A stretch of DNA of 64,000 nt, taken from assembly GCA_016235065.1 (NCBI GenBank), contig JACRMB010000007.1:62001-126000 (forward strand). The letters run 5' to 3'. How positions within the stretch are numbered: the stretch's first letter is position 1; each line of letters begins with the position of its first letter. Source of the stretch: Actinomycetota bacterium. Its GTDB lineage: Bacteria; Actinomycetota; Thermoleophilia; BMS3ABIN01. Shown here in pieces: positions 34,279 to 41,875 of the stretch. A program made the position numbers and the translations under genes. The notes under the pieces were generated by a model, which made no database searches, was not told the origin of the DNA, and saw only the letters and a program-made list of their open reading frames with translations.

Positions 34279-34743
34279 ATGTCGACTGACTACAAACCAA
34301 TCGCCAGCAACCGCAAGGCCTTCCACGACTATTTCATCGAGGATAAGTACGAGGCGGGCATCGAGCTGAAGGGCACCGAGGTCAAATCGCTCCGGTCCGG
34401 ACTCGCCAACCTCAAGGAAAGCTACTGCGTGGTCCGCGACGAGCAGGTCTTTATCGTCGGCCTGCACATCAGCCCCTACGAGCAGGGAAACATCCATAAT
34501 GTCGATCCCGACAGGGACCGCCGGCTGCTGCTGCACAAGCGCGAGATCAACTCGCTCATCGGCAAGACCCGGGAGAAGGGCCTGGCCCTGATCCCGACAA
34601 AACTTTATTTCAAGGGCCGCCGCGCCAAGCTCGAGTTCGGCATCGCCCGCGGCAAGAAGCTCTATGACAAGCGGCGCGATCTCGCTGACAAAGATGCGAA
34701 GCGCGAGATGGAGCGGAGTTTGCGCGAGCGGCAGAAACAGTGA
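34279..34743 (+). CDS. smpB: SsrA-binding protein SmpB
   Basis: 154-residue partner of tmRNA: binds its tRNA-like domain and brings it to stalled ribosomes. Motifs ASNRKAFHDYFIEDKYEAGI, ELKGTEVKSLRSG, VRDEQVFIVGLHISPYEQGN and YFKGRRAKLEFGIARGKKLYDKR with a basic C-terminal tail (REMERSLRERQKQ) that enters the mRNA channel. tmRNA lies about 580 bases downstream, the usual linkage. Confidence 0.97.
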   Translation: MSTDYKPIASNRKAFHDYFIEDKYEAGIELKGTEVKSLRSGLANLKESYCVVRDEQVFIVGLHISPYEQGNIHNVDPDRDRRLLLHKREINSLIGKTREKGLALIPTKLYFKGRRAKLEFGIARGKKLYDKRRDLADKDAKREMERSLRERQKQ

Positions 34744-34780
34744 TGGCCGGTCGCCGGAACAAATATACGCAGAGGTCGCG

Positions 34781-34993
34781 GTGAGCAACAGATCGACCGG
34801 ATTGCTGAAGGTCATACTGGGTGCGCCGTTACTAGCCTTCGGGCTGGTGATCTTATTGGGGACGGCGGCGAGGCTCGCGGGCCGCAGCCTGACGATGCCC
34901 GTGTTCACATTCCTGGTAGTGACTCTCATAGCCGGCGTGCTGCCGGCCGCCATCGGCTTCCTTTTGATCTACCAGGGGCTGCGGAAGAAATAG
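34781..34993 (+). CDS. Small two-helix membrane protein
   Basis: 70 residues from GTG 34781, with AGAGGTCGCGG just upstream. Two hydrophobic helices (LLKVILGAPLLAFGLVILLG and FTFLVVTLIAGVLPAAIGFL) end in a basic YQGLRKK tail. No family recognised. It lies between smpB and a second small membrane protein and could belong to the same unit. Confidence 0.6.
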   Translation: MSNRSTGLLKVILGAPLLAFGLVILLGTAARLAGRSLTMPVFTFLVVTLIAGVLPAAIGFLLIYQGLRKK

Positions 34994-35026
34994 CAGGGAG
35001 TGCAAACCGAACCAGGGAGGAGCGCA

Positions 35027-35212
35027 ATGGCATTATTCTGGACCATCATGTTCATCCTCACGCTGGGCCTGCTGGTCGCAGGGCTCATCAAGCCCTCGAT
35101 CTTCGCCAGGCTGTTCGGCGCCGGGTTCACCAGGAAGTGGGCCGGACTGGTCTTCGGCGGCATATTCCTGGCCGTGCTGATACTGGGAGCTGTTTTTCCG
35201 GCGAAGAAGTGA
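35027..35212 (+). CDS. Small two-helix membrane protein
   Basis: 61 residues, ATG with GGGAGGAG seven bases upstream. Two membrane helices: LFWTIMFILTLGLLVAGLI and GLVFGGIFLAVLILGAVF, linked by KPSIFARLFGAGFTRKW, with a short PAKK tail. Resembles small actinobacterial or Firmicute membrane proteins without assigned role. Immediately precedes ssrA. Confidence 0.65.
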   Translation: MALFWTIMFILTLGLLVAGLIKPSIFARLFGAGFTRKWAGLVFGGIFLAVLILGAVFPAKK

Positions 35213-35239
35213 GCGGCTCCATCTGTCCGCGCATGCGGG

Positions 35240-35245
35240 TATACT
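35240..35245 (+). promoter_or_regulatory. Candidate -10 of the ssrA promoter
   Basis: TATACT lies about 75 bases before the mature tmRNA 5' end, in a 107-base gap. No good -35 is evident. If used, the precursor would be trimmed at its 5' end as usual. Confidence 0.35.
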
Positions 35246-35413
35246 ATTAGTGAACGCGAGATCCATAGTATCCATCACGATTTGAGTCGCCACAGGGCGA
35301 CGCATCACCCACCTTACATGGGGGCGACCTGGTTTCGACGGGGTCAATCTGGATGGGAGCAGCAAGCCGAGCTTCCGGTGGGCTCGTTAAACTACCGGAA
35401 AACTAACTCAAAC

Positions 35414-35443
35414 GCAGACGATAATCTCGCGTTAGCCGCTTAA
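35414..35443 (+). other. tmRNA proteolysis-tag coding segment
   Basis: GCA GAC GAT AAT CTC GCG TTA GCC GCT TAA reads ADDNLALAA and stop, ending in the canonical ALAA degron. The frame is open further upstream (KTNSN), so the exact resume codon is not fixed by inspection. Confidence 0.8.
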
Positions 35444-37158
35444 TTGCGGCTCGTCGTTCCCGCTAAGTCCACGAGCGGGGTAACGGCGTCAACAAGTGGA
35501 CTCAACCGCCGCGGTTGTCTCTCGCCGCGGTTGGGAAACCTTAGAGAGGCTGGCGGACCGGATCCTGCCTTCGCGGAGCCGGAACGTGAGAAACCAAAAG
35601 CGTAGGCTAAGCTTGTAGATACTCCCTTTTGGATGGCTTCGGACGCGGGTTCGATTCCCGCCGCCTCCACCAAACGCTTGTTACCCGAACTTTGCTCGAA
35701 CAGAGCGCCAAAAAGTTCGGTGTAATCTTTGTTGCTGATTTTCTTGTCTTTCACATAGATCTTTTCAAAAATGGCTTGGTTAAAGAGCCGTTTGTATTTG
35801 TCGCTGCATCCCTTGTAGGCGTCAGCGCAATAGGACGCCAGCTCAGCCGCCCGGGTCAGAATCCCGGTGTAATATTCCAGCTGGGTAGTAATCACTTTCA
35901 ATCTGCCCTCGGACACAGCCATTTCAGAAGCTATCCGGTCCTGCTCGATTTTGAGAACGTCCATGGGAACGGCACCAGCGTAATAGGCTTTCACGATTTT
36001 CAGCTTCTCCGCGTTTAGCCGCTGCATTTTCTTAAGGATGAACTGCTCTTCCATTGCCTGATGTTCCTGGCGTGAAATCAATTCTTCTCGGAAATCCTTG
36101 ACCAGTCTTTCGATGCTGTCTTTGGGAAGCTGAATCTCTTCGTAGAGTTCAACAATCTGTTTTTCAATATCTGAGGCCAGCACGTGCTTTGTATGAGTAC
36201 AGCCTCTACCCCTCTTAGTTCCCAGACAATAGAAGTAGTTGTATTTGCCTTTGGCCTTGGCGATGGAGAGCCGGGAACCGCATTCACCACAAAAGAGGGT
36301 TCCCTTGAGAAAGTGGGGATGCTTTCTCTTTCGCTCCCCGGCAGTGTTTCTCATATCGGTCACTTCTTGAACCTTGTCAAAAAGCTCCTTGTCGATGAGC
36401 GGTTCATGGTTGCCCTTCGCCTGAACGCCGCTCCACGTGACGGTTCCTATAAAGAATGGATTGGCCAGGACGCGGTTCACTGTGGAGGAAGTAAGAGGCT
36501 TATTCTCGTCCTTTTGGCTTCTGATTCCTTTGTCATAAAGGAAATCCCGAATATCGTCCACCGAATAATTGCCGGTCGAATAAAGTTCAAAGGCTTCTTT
36601 GACAAAAGGACCGGCGACAGGATCGATGATCACCTTGGCAATGCCTCTGCCACCTTCGCGGATGTTCTTGTAGCCGACAGGAGCCTGATGAGGCCAACCG
36701 CCCTGCTTCACTTTCTGTTCCATGCCTTTTTTGATTTCGGTGGCCAGATTAGCGGAGTAAAACTCGGCCATTAGTGCGTGTATGCCCTCCACGAACCTTC
36801 CCGAGGCGCTGTCCTCGATATTTTCAACCACAGATACCAGCTGGACGTTGGCGCGCTTGAGAATGGCTTTGATCGCCACATGGTCTTCCATATTCCGCGC
36901 CAGCCGGTCGATCTTGTGAACAACAATGGCGCTGACATCTTTTCCCTTTTTGATACGGGAAAGCATCAGCTGAAGGCTTGGGCGGTGAGCGCTCCTGGCG
37001 GATTCGCCCCTGTCGGCGTACTCATCAATAAACTTCCAGCCCTTTTCCTGAATGAGCTTCATACAGGCTTCACGCTGGGCAGCGATAGAGTAGCCTTCGC
37101 TCTCATTGGTCTGGGCCTGTTCCTTGGTTGATACTCTTAAATAAATGACACAGTTCAT
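35440..37158 (-). CDS. Large serine recombinase; C-terminus encoded antisense to ssrA
   Basis: Integrase of the island. Residues 1-145: resolvase catalytic domain (VIYLRVSTKEQ with the nucleophile Ser10, VVHKIDRLARN, and an R in DRGESARSAHRPSL). Then the recombinase DNA-binding domain (APVGYKNIREG to FFIGTVTWSG), a zinc ribbon CGECGSR...C...C and a long coiled coil (residues about 345-440). After GNKRLVEA the frame enters the ssrA 3' end and about 75 further codons are antisense tmRNA (AGIEPASEAIQKGVSTS onward), stopping opposite the tag codons. That tail is unlikely to be native. The start overlaps the XRE gene stop. Confidence 0.92.
   Translation of the reverse strand: MNCVIYLRVSTKEQAQTNESEGYSIAAQREACMKLIQEKGWKFIDEYADRGESARSAHRPSLQLMLSRIKKGKDVSAIVVHKIDRLARNMEDHVAIKAILKRANVQLVSVVENIEDSASGRFVEGIHALMAEFYSANLATEIKKGMEQKVKQGGWPHQAPVGYKNIREGGRGIAKVIIDPVAGPFVKEAFELYSTGNYSVDDIRDFLYDKGIRSQKDENKPLTSSTVNRVLANPFFIGTVTWSGVQAKGNHEPLIDKELFDKVQEVTDMRNTAGERKRKHPHFLKGTLFCGECGSRLSIAKAKGKYNYFYCLGTKRGRGCTHTKHVLASDIEKQIVELYEEIQLPKDSIERLVKDFREELISRQEHQAMEEQFILKKMQRLNAEKLKIVKAYYAGAVPMDVLKIEQDRIASEMAVSEGRLKVITTQLEYYTGILTRAAELASYCADAYKGCSDKYKRLFNQAIFEKIYVKDKKISNKDYTELFGALFEQSSGNKRLVEAAGIEPASEAIQKGVSTSLAYAFGFSRSGSAKAGSGPPASLRFPNRGERQPRRLSPLVDAVTPLVDLAGTTSRN
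35661..35672 (+). repeat. Left attachment core (12-bp direct repeat)
   Basis: CCGCCTCCACCA, the last 12 bases of tmRNA including CCA. Exact copy at 54470-54481 in the same orientation. Bases on either side of the two copies differ. Confidence 0.85.
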
Positions 37159-37526
37159 TTCTTTTTCCTCTGCGCCTCTCTGGCTTTCATCACTGCTTCA
37201 TAAGCTCGAATCAGTGACGCCTTCTCTTCGGCGTTCATGTTCGGCACTTCCTTAAACATCATCGTGAAGCCAGGATCGGTAAGACCCAGGCGTTCAAGTT
37301 CAGAGTCCTGTTTTAAGTCTTCCACTTCTTCCCAAGCTAGCCCCATGATGTCAGCCCAAGCCTTGAGCTTGTCATCAGAGGGAAGGAAGCGGCCTCGTTC
37401 GGCATCCGAGATGTAGCTATTTGATCCGACGCCGAGTCTTTCAGCCAGGTCTTCCTGGCTGATGCCTTTTTCCAGACGGATTTGCTTCATCTTTTTGCCG
37501 AAATGAATGTGTTTTTTCTTTTCCAT
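37155..37526 (-). CDS. XRE-family transcriptional regulator
   Basis: 123 residues with an N-terminal helix-turn-helix (MKQIRLEKGISQEDLAERLGV then SYISDAERGRFLPSDDKLKA). A helical C-terminal half (MNAEEKASLIRAYEAVMKAR) may dimerise. ATG 37526 is used because it begins the conserved part; an in-frame start 13 codons upstream is less likely. Its stop overlaps the recombinase start (ATGA), so it heads a two-gene leftward operon and probably controls excision. Two inverted-repeat sites upstream are likely its operators. Confidence 0.85.
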   Translation of the reverse strand: MEKKKHIHFGKKMKQIRLEKGISQEDLAERLGVGSNSYISDAERGRFLPSDDKLKAWADIMGLAWEEVEDLKQDSELERLGLTDPGFTMMFKEVPNMNAEEKASLIRAYEAVMKAREAQRKKK

Positions 37527-37620
37527 CGCTTTTCTGACGATACAATAGCATCGATTGCGAGTCAATGGTTTTATGAAATCCAGCTATTTATCCACAATAA
37601 GCGTTATCTTGTACACTTGA

Positions 37621-37643
37621 AATATCGTAAGTATACCGATATT
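37621..37643. promoter_or_regulatory. Inverted-repeat operator, copy 1
   Basis: AATATCG - 9 bases - CGATATT. Identical arms and spacing recur at 37686-37706. It lies between the divergent XRE gene and the small rightward gene; arms spaced this way suit an XRE dimer. Confidence 0.7.
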
Positions 37644-37685
37644 ATTGATTCATCTTCGGCTTATGCCCTTTATTTTTGGCTTAGT

Positions 37686-37706
37686 ATATCGAAGGATTAA
37701 CGATAT
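37686..37706. promoter_or_regulatory. Inverted-repeat operator, copy 2
   Basis: ATATCG - 9 bases - CGATAT, 65 bp from copy 1 centre to centre, overlapping the probable promoter of the rightward gene. Confidence 0.7.
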
Positions 37707-37729
37707 TTAATAGGTTCAGAGAGGCAAAA

Positions 37730-37915
37730 ATGACTGACACCCGCTTCCAAGAGTTAGACAGTGAAAAGGTCAGATACCAGATGAAGAAACTGGTAGCTGC
37801 CTTTTTGGGTGCCGCCGAAGAATCGATCCTGGCCGAGAGGGCCGGCGCTGAAAAAGCCAAGCCCCAGCCTTCCCACAACAAATCCACCGCCCATCCGCAG
37901 GAAAGCGCCTCTTAA
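37730..37915 (+). CDS. Small hypothetical protein of the island
   Basis: 61 residues, ATG with GAGAGG upstream and directly behind operator copy 2, so probably regulated by the XRE protein. An N-terminal amphipathic helix (FQELDSEKVRYQMKKLVAAF) continues through AAEESILAERAGAEKA, and the tail is rich in Pro, His and Ser. No family recognised. By position it could be an excision factor, antirepressor or regulator, but nothing in the sequence proves it. Confidence 0.55.
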   Translation: MTDTRFQELDSEKVRYQMKKLVAAFLGAAEESILAERAGAEKAKPQPSHNKSTAHPQESAS

Positions 37916-38017
37916 AATGCCTATTAATTACGTATTAAGACCCAAAACCTTGAAAAACATTAAAACCACCAGGGGGAAATTAACTGGATTTACAGGGCAT
38001 TTAGCCCACTTCAATCC

Positions 38018-38144
38018 AGCGCCGTCTGTCTTCGTTTACAGATCAAACGAAGCCCGACTTCCCGCCCCTCGACTTGCAGTTTCCCTCGTTTCTTCGTCTC
38101 GTCGGCGAGGCGCGGGAAGTCTGGCTTATCAGCCAGACGGCGCT
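38018..38144. repeat. Nested inverted-repeat element, possible origin or structured RNA
   Basis: Outer arms AGCGCCGTCTG (38018-38028) and CAGACGGCGCT (38134-38144) are perfect. Inside, CTTCGTTT/AAACGAAG (38030-38037, 38045-38052) forms a hairpin, and a 16-bp stem with one mismatch pairs 38056-38071 with 38106-38121. A further TCTGGCT/AGCCAGA hairpin competes with the outer arm. GC-rich in AT-rich surroundings, 48 bases before the replication-relaxation gene. Confidence 0.7.
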
Positions 38145-38191
38145 CCCTTCGGTCGCTTAATTTCTCCCTGGTTTAAAACGGAAAGACAAGA

Positions 38192-39031
38192 ATGAAAACA
38201 GCAAGAATAAACAACCGAATAACACCGATGTCGTTGACAGCTCGGGACGTGATGATAATCCTAAGTGTTTACGAGAATCGCTTCTTGAGGCGGGACCAGC
38301 TTCAGCGGCTTCACTTTTCAAGTGCATCACAGGTTGCCTGTTGTGTCCGGCTCAAGAAGCTTTACGAGAATCATTTTCTCGACAGGGTTGATCGACCGGC
38401 AACCTCAGTCAAATCCCAGGCCGTTTACGCCCTCGACAAGCGAGGGGCCGACGTGGTGGCGGTAACTCTTGAAATCAACCGCCATAAGATCAGATGGAGC
38501 CGCGCCGCGAACCGCGTGGAATGGCTCTTCATGGACCACACACTAGCTGTGTCTGAGTTCAAGGTATGCCTCGACGTGACGCTTGCCACTCGGAGAGAAG
38601 AGATATATTTCTATCAGCGAGGAGACAGGTCTCATCTGCGCCGGATTTCCGTGACGGGAGCCAAGAAGAGATATTTTGTTGTTGCACCTGACGCCTTCTT
38701 TGGAATCCAGAGCGGCAGAGGCAAGCACATCTTCTTTTTGGAGGTGGATATGGGAACGGAGACGCTATCGAGGTTTACTGAAAAGGTTGTTGCTTACAAG
38801 AGATATTGGAAATCCGGAAAATACGGAGAGGAATACGGATTCAATCACTTTCGCGTCATCACTATCTGTGAAAGCGAAAGACGCCTGGACAATTTACGCC
38901 AGGCGACGGGGAAAGCAGGAGGGCAAAGAATGTTTCTGTTTACGACTTTCCAAGCAATTCAGGAATACAGCACGCTTGGAAGCATCTGGCTTTCCCCGGT
39001 TTCAGATTTACCAACTTCTTTGTTGGAATAG
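38192..39031 (+). CDS. Replication-relaxation family protein
   Basis: 279 residues. Winged-helix N-terminus (LTARDVMIILSVYENRFLRRDQLQRLHF, VRLKKLYENHFLDRVDRP) followed by a nuclease-like core: DHTLAVSEFKVCLDV and an acidic HIFFLEVDMGTETLSRFTEKVVAYKRYW, the conserved end of the Replic_Relax family found on plasmids and integrative elements. The family is linked to plasmid replication or relaxation; biochemical detail is limited. It follows the nested inverted repeat, which may be its target. Confidence 0.8.
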   Translation: MKTARINNRITPMSLTARDVMIILSVYENRFLRRDQLQRLHFSSASQVACCVRLKKLYENHFLDRVDRPATSVKSQAVYALDKRGADVVAVTLEINRHKIRWSRAANRVEWLFMDHTLAVSEFKVCLDVTLATRREEIYFYQRGDRSHLRRISVTGAKKRYFVVAPDAFFGIQSGRGKHIFFLEVDMGTETLSRFTEKVVAYKRYWKSGKYGEEYGFNHFRVITICESERRLDNLRQATGKAGGQRMFLFTTFQAIQEYSTLGSIWLSPVSDLPTSLLE

Positions 39032-39427
39032 CCCGTTTAGGGCATGGCTTTCAGGGTCAGTCCCGGAAGGATGAAGCCCTTTTCCGCAAATCTGCCGCGC
39101 ACCTTCCTCCTTGGCAGGTTTTGCCCTTGCTGGCTGCGGAAGGTCCGGCTCAGGCTGCGAGCAAGCGTCCCCGAGCCGGGCTGAAGGCTCAAAGGTATGA
39201 ATTACCATTAATAAACTAGGAGTTTGACAAGAAGCTCATGTGTTGACAGATGTTCAGCTGAAGCTTTATAGTTTAATAACCGGTGGGGGAGGAAAAAATT
39301 ATGCCCTGGCGAAGTACACAACTAAGGTTGGTGCTGCCAGGAGCTTTTTGGTTCTAATCTTTGGCAAACGCAACCCTGGGCGATGCATCGAACGTTTGTC
39401 CATGCAAAGTTTGGAGCAGCGAGACAA
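39032..39427. other. Intergenic region with GC-rich hairpins and leader
   Basis: 396 bases without a convincing gene. The left half is GC-rich with complementary CCGGCTC/GAGCCGG arms around 39145-39180; the right half is AT-rich and holds a promoter for the P-loop/HD pair, leaving a leader of about 150 bases. Confidence 0.5.
39243..39272 (+). promoter_or_regulatory. Sigma-70 promoter of the P-loop/HD pair
   Basis: Perfect TTGACA and TATAGT separated by 18 bases. A second TTGACA-like hexamer lies upstream (GTTTGACAAG near 39221). The rightward gene pair begins about 150 bases downstream. Confidence 0.7.
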
Positions 39428-40372
39428 ATGAATACAATCGTATTCGCATCGGCCAAGGGACAGGTCGGCAAAAGTACACTTTGCCGACTTTACGCCGAGT
39501 ACTATGCTGTGGAAAAAAAACTCAAGACTCTAGTTATTGAGTCTAATTTTTTTACCTCCGGCAAGGAATATCCAATCTCTTGCGAACTTCCGAAGACAAT
39601 CGATGAATTTATTTTAAGTTCTGTCGCTGAGAATATTCCAGATTCTGAACTCCCCAGTTATATCAATAGCACTGAACTTGCTAACCTTTTTATACTACCC
39701 ACAAAAAGGATTTCAGATCAGGATATCTATTCTCCAGCAGATGAAGAAGCTAAAGATAACATTCGCAAACTTCTCGCTGTAGAAAGCACAACAAAGTTTA
39801 TTACTTCTTGTATTCAGCGGATAAATAAATATGCTCTCGAGGAGAAGTTTGACTTTTTTCTAATTGACACAACTTCAGATACCTCACCTAATTTAAATCT
39901 AACTTTAATTGATCGTGTTTTGACCTCTAGCTTCATTAATGGTCATGTTATGGCCATAGCTGAAACGAACTTTGAGGTCTTAAAAGAAACTATTATTTTT
40001 ATATATAAGAATGCTGGAAGAACGAAAACCTCAATCGAGCAACAAACTCTGATTACAAACAAAACTCCTACTGATGATCAAATCGATGAAGTTTGTCGGA
40101 TCGAAGAAGACGATCAATGTTTTGATAAACAGCTGAAAGAAGCTGCAGAAAAACAAAATGTCGTAAATTTTATCCTTAGTCAAGCAAACGTTCCCTTTGT
40201 TCTTAAAGACAATCAAGACGCTTTGAAGGGCTTAGAAGAGCTTTACATTCCTTTTGAAATTAGATTAAAGAGTTCCTCGCCACTGCCTCAGCCCAAAGAG
40301 CTATTGAAAAAATTGGAGGCTTTACAGCCCAACATTCAAGCGACTGCTGATCGCATTCTCGAACTCTGCTAG
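39428..40372 (+). CDS. ParA/MinD-like P-loop ATPase
   Basis: 314 residues starting at ATG with GGAG upstream. The N-terminus MNTIVFASAKGQVGKSTLC is a deviant Walker A of the ParA/MinD/CbiA class, with glutamine where KGGxGKS has glycine, and FDFFLIDTTSDTSPN is the Walker B segment. The C-terminal third is helical and polar (QIDEVCRIEEDDQCFDKQLK). No ParB-like gene or parS repeat is near; instead an HD phosphohydrolase gene follows 51 bases later. This suggests a regulatory or sensing switch in a two-gene unit rather than plasmid partition; partition cannot be excluded. Confidence 0.72.
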   Translation: MNTIVFASAKGQVGKSTLCRLYAEYYAVEKKLKTLVIESNFFTSGKEYPISCELPKTIDEFILSSVAENIPDSELPSYINSTELANLFILPTKRISDQDIYSPADEEAKDNIRKLLAVESTTKFITSCIQRINKYALEEKFDFFLIDTTSDTSPNLNLTLIDRVLTSSFINGHVMAIAETNFEVLKETIIFIYKNAGRTKTSIEQQTLITNKTPTDDQIDEVCRIEEDDQCFDKQLKEAAEKQNVVNFILSQANVPFVLKDNQDALKGLEELYIPFEIRLKSSSPLPQPKELLKKLEALQPNIQATADRILELC

Positions 40373-40423
40373 TCATTTTTTTCTCCGCCTTTTCTCCGCC
40401 AATCAACAGGAAATGAATTTTTG

Positions 40424-41818
40424 ATGCGAATGTTGCTAGACGACAAACGTTTTTTTAAAGATTATTTCAACTTCAGAGATGAACTGGAGCGAATTTCTGA
40501 GCTTAGAATCGATAGCTTGGGCGAGATAAATCGTACTCCAATATTTGAAGAAGATGTACCTTGGTCAGATAAGCACGATCAATATGCAGATGTAATGTAT
40601 TCAAAAAATAAGATGGACTGGCCAAGGTTGAAATTGCCGCACGAATCACTGCGTCGTTTCGCTCATGTCTATTTTGCACCTCTCGGTATTCGGGCATCAG
40701 TTGGTGATTACGTATTTTTTGAGTGGCTAATGGGCTTTAATCCATCTGCAGATAATATAAAACGAGAGCACTTTGGGCATGTGTCCAAAGTTGCTTGGTG
40801 TTGTTGGAAGCTGATTGAAATATTCAAGGAAGTGCAACCAGCTGATGATGTTTCTGTCCATGAAGTATTAATTTCATCAACAAGAAGAAAGTTCAAAGCA
40901 TTTCTCGATCATGTTGGGGTGCCTCTTAATGAAGATACCGATTTTGGAAGGATTTTGCTGGAATCTGTACTTTTAGCAGCCTATATGCATGATAAAGGAA
41001 TTATTCTAAATTTCTATGATGATCTTCGGGAGAAGGTTCTTCACGCGTTTAAACCGATGTGGGACCAAAGTTTGCTGTACTATGGTGGCACTGGCGAACG
41101 TGCAAGAAAAAAATATAGCTCTTTTTGCGATTGCGATAATGTTTATGACGGTAAAAATGATTGTTCCGTTGAGGATGTCATGGGCATGGAGCGAGTATGC
41201 AACTTTTTCGCGGCCGAGCGCGTATTAGGTAGGGATTATTGGCACGACATTTTTTGCAATTATGCTACCTCAAAATTTCCTAGGACAATCTATGACGAAG
41301 TAAAAAAGAACTATCACGGTGTTTATGCAGCTCTTGAGTTGCTTGCAATGCAGATTGGTTGCTTACAAAAAAATGCTGACCAATTTAGTGATTCCCTAGA
41401 GCGAGAATTCATCCTAGCTTTAGCTGCCGAGGCCGTTGCACTACATGATTTGAAGGTTGAAAAAAGAATAGACCTTGAAGAAAGCCCAACTGCTTTTCTT
41501 CTGTATTTGGCAGATGAGATTCAACAATGGCAACGGCACCAATTAGATATTAATAAGTTGCTCAATGAGCAAGTGCTTTATTGGGGGGATGGCGAGATTC
41601 AAAAAGTTTGCATAGAGACCGATGAAAATGATCTGTTCATTCAAATAACAAAGATCTCCAACGAAACAGATATTAGCAAAATTAAGAATGACATCTTAAA
41701 AGCAGAGCGGAAGATTCAGGAACGTTTAGACACCAAAGGACTGTTTACAATTCATTATTTTATTGATACATGTAATATATGTGACGTTGTTCCTGCGAGA
41801 GATTTAATTAAAGCTTGA
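40424..41818 (+). CDS. HD-domain phosphohydrolase-like protein
   Basis: 464 residues. HD-superfamily residues can be followed in order: REHFGHVSKVAWC (first His), LAAYMHDKGIIL (HD pair), KNYHGVYAALELLA, AAEAVALHDLKV, and SPTAFLLYLADEIQQWQR (terminal Asp), a block shared by HD proteins whose usual form is nPlaFLLxLxDelQxWxR. The N-terminal 90 and C-terminal 80 residues are not recognised. Substrate unknown; nucleotides are likely. Together with the P-loop ATPase it is a candidate defence pair. Confidence 0.68.
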   Translation: MRMLLDDKRFFKDYFNFRDELERISELRIDSLGEINRTPIFEEDVPWSDKHDQYADVMYSKNKMDWPRLKLPHESLRRFAHVYFAPLGIRASVGDYVFFEWLMGFNPSADNIKREHFGHVSKVAWCCWKLIEIFKEVQPADDVSVHEVLISSTRRKFKAFLDHVGVPLNEDTDFGRILLESVLLAAYMHDKGIILNFYDDLREKVLHAFKPMWDQSLLYYGGTGERARKKYSSFCDCDNVYDGKNDCSVEDVMGMERVCNFFAAERVLGRDYWHDIFCNYATSKFPRTIYDEVKKNYHGVYAALELLAMQIGCLQKNADQFSDSLEREFILALAAEAVALHDLKVEKRIDLEESPTAFLLYLADEIQQWQRHQLDINKLLNEQVLYWGDGEIQKVCIETDENDLFIQITKISNETDISKIKNDILKAERKIQERLDTKGLFTIHYFIDTCNICDVVPARDLIKA

Positions 41819-41840
41819 CGAACATATTACTTTATTGAAA

Positions 41841-41870
41841 AAAGGCGAATCTTAAAAATGATTCGCCTTT
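41841..41870. terminator. Bidirectional terminator between convergent genes
   Basis: An 11-bp stem AAAGGCGAATC/GATTCGCCTTT with a TTAAAAAT loop, flanked by A-rich and T-rich sides, sits between the rightward HD gene and the leftward small gene. Confidence 0.88.
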
Positions 41871-41875
41871 TTGCT

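Larger units (their letters stand above)
35320..35672 (+). ncRNA. ssrA: tmRNA
   Basis: Rescues stalled ribosomes by acting as tRNA and mRNA. The 5' end GGGGGCG pairs with CGCCTCC at the 3' end to form a seven-base-pair acceptor stem, followed by ACCA. The conserved CTGGTTTCGACGG follows the 5' arm, and a T-loop GGTTCGATTCCC precedes the 3' arm. A tag reading frame and pseudoknot-like segments lie between. The gene is intact. Its 3' end is the integration site of the genomic island, and its antisense strand encodes the last part of the recombinase frame. Confidence 0.97.

Noticed and set aside
35440-35660. The recombinase C-terminal residues AGIEPASEAIQKG onward as a real domain
   Set aside because: They are the antisense translation of tmRNA, so any similarity found in databases would reflect the RNA gene, not protein conservation.
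37917-38195. 92-codon open frame overlapping the nested inverted repeat
   Set aside because: Its residues come from the palindromic arms, the Arg/Ser/Leu content is that of structured GC-rich DNA, and it overlaps the next gene. The structure explains it better.
39428-40372. Plasmid partition ATPase call
   Set aside because: No ParB gene or parS-like repeat nearby; the neighbour is an HD enzyme. Kept as a P-loop ATPase of open function.
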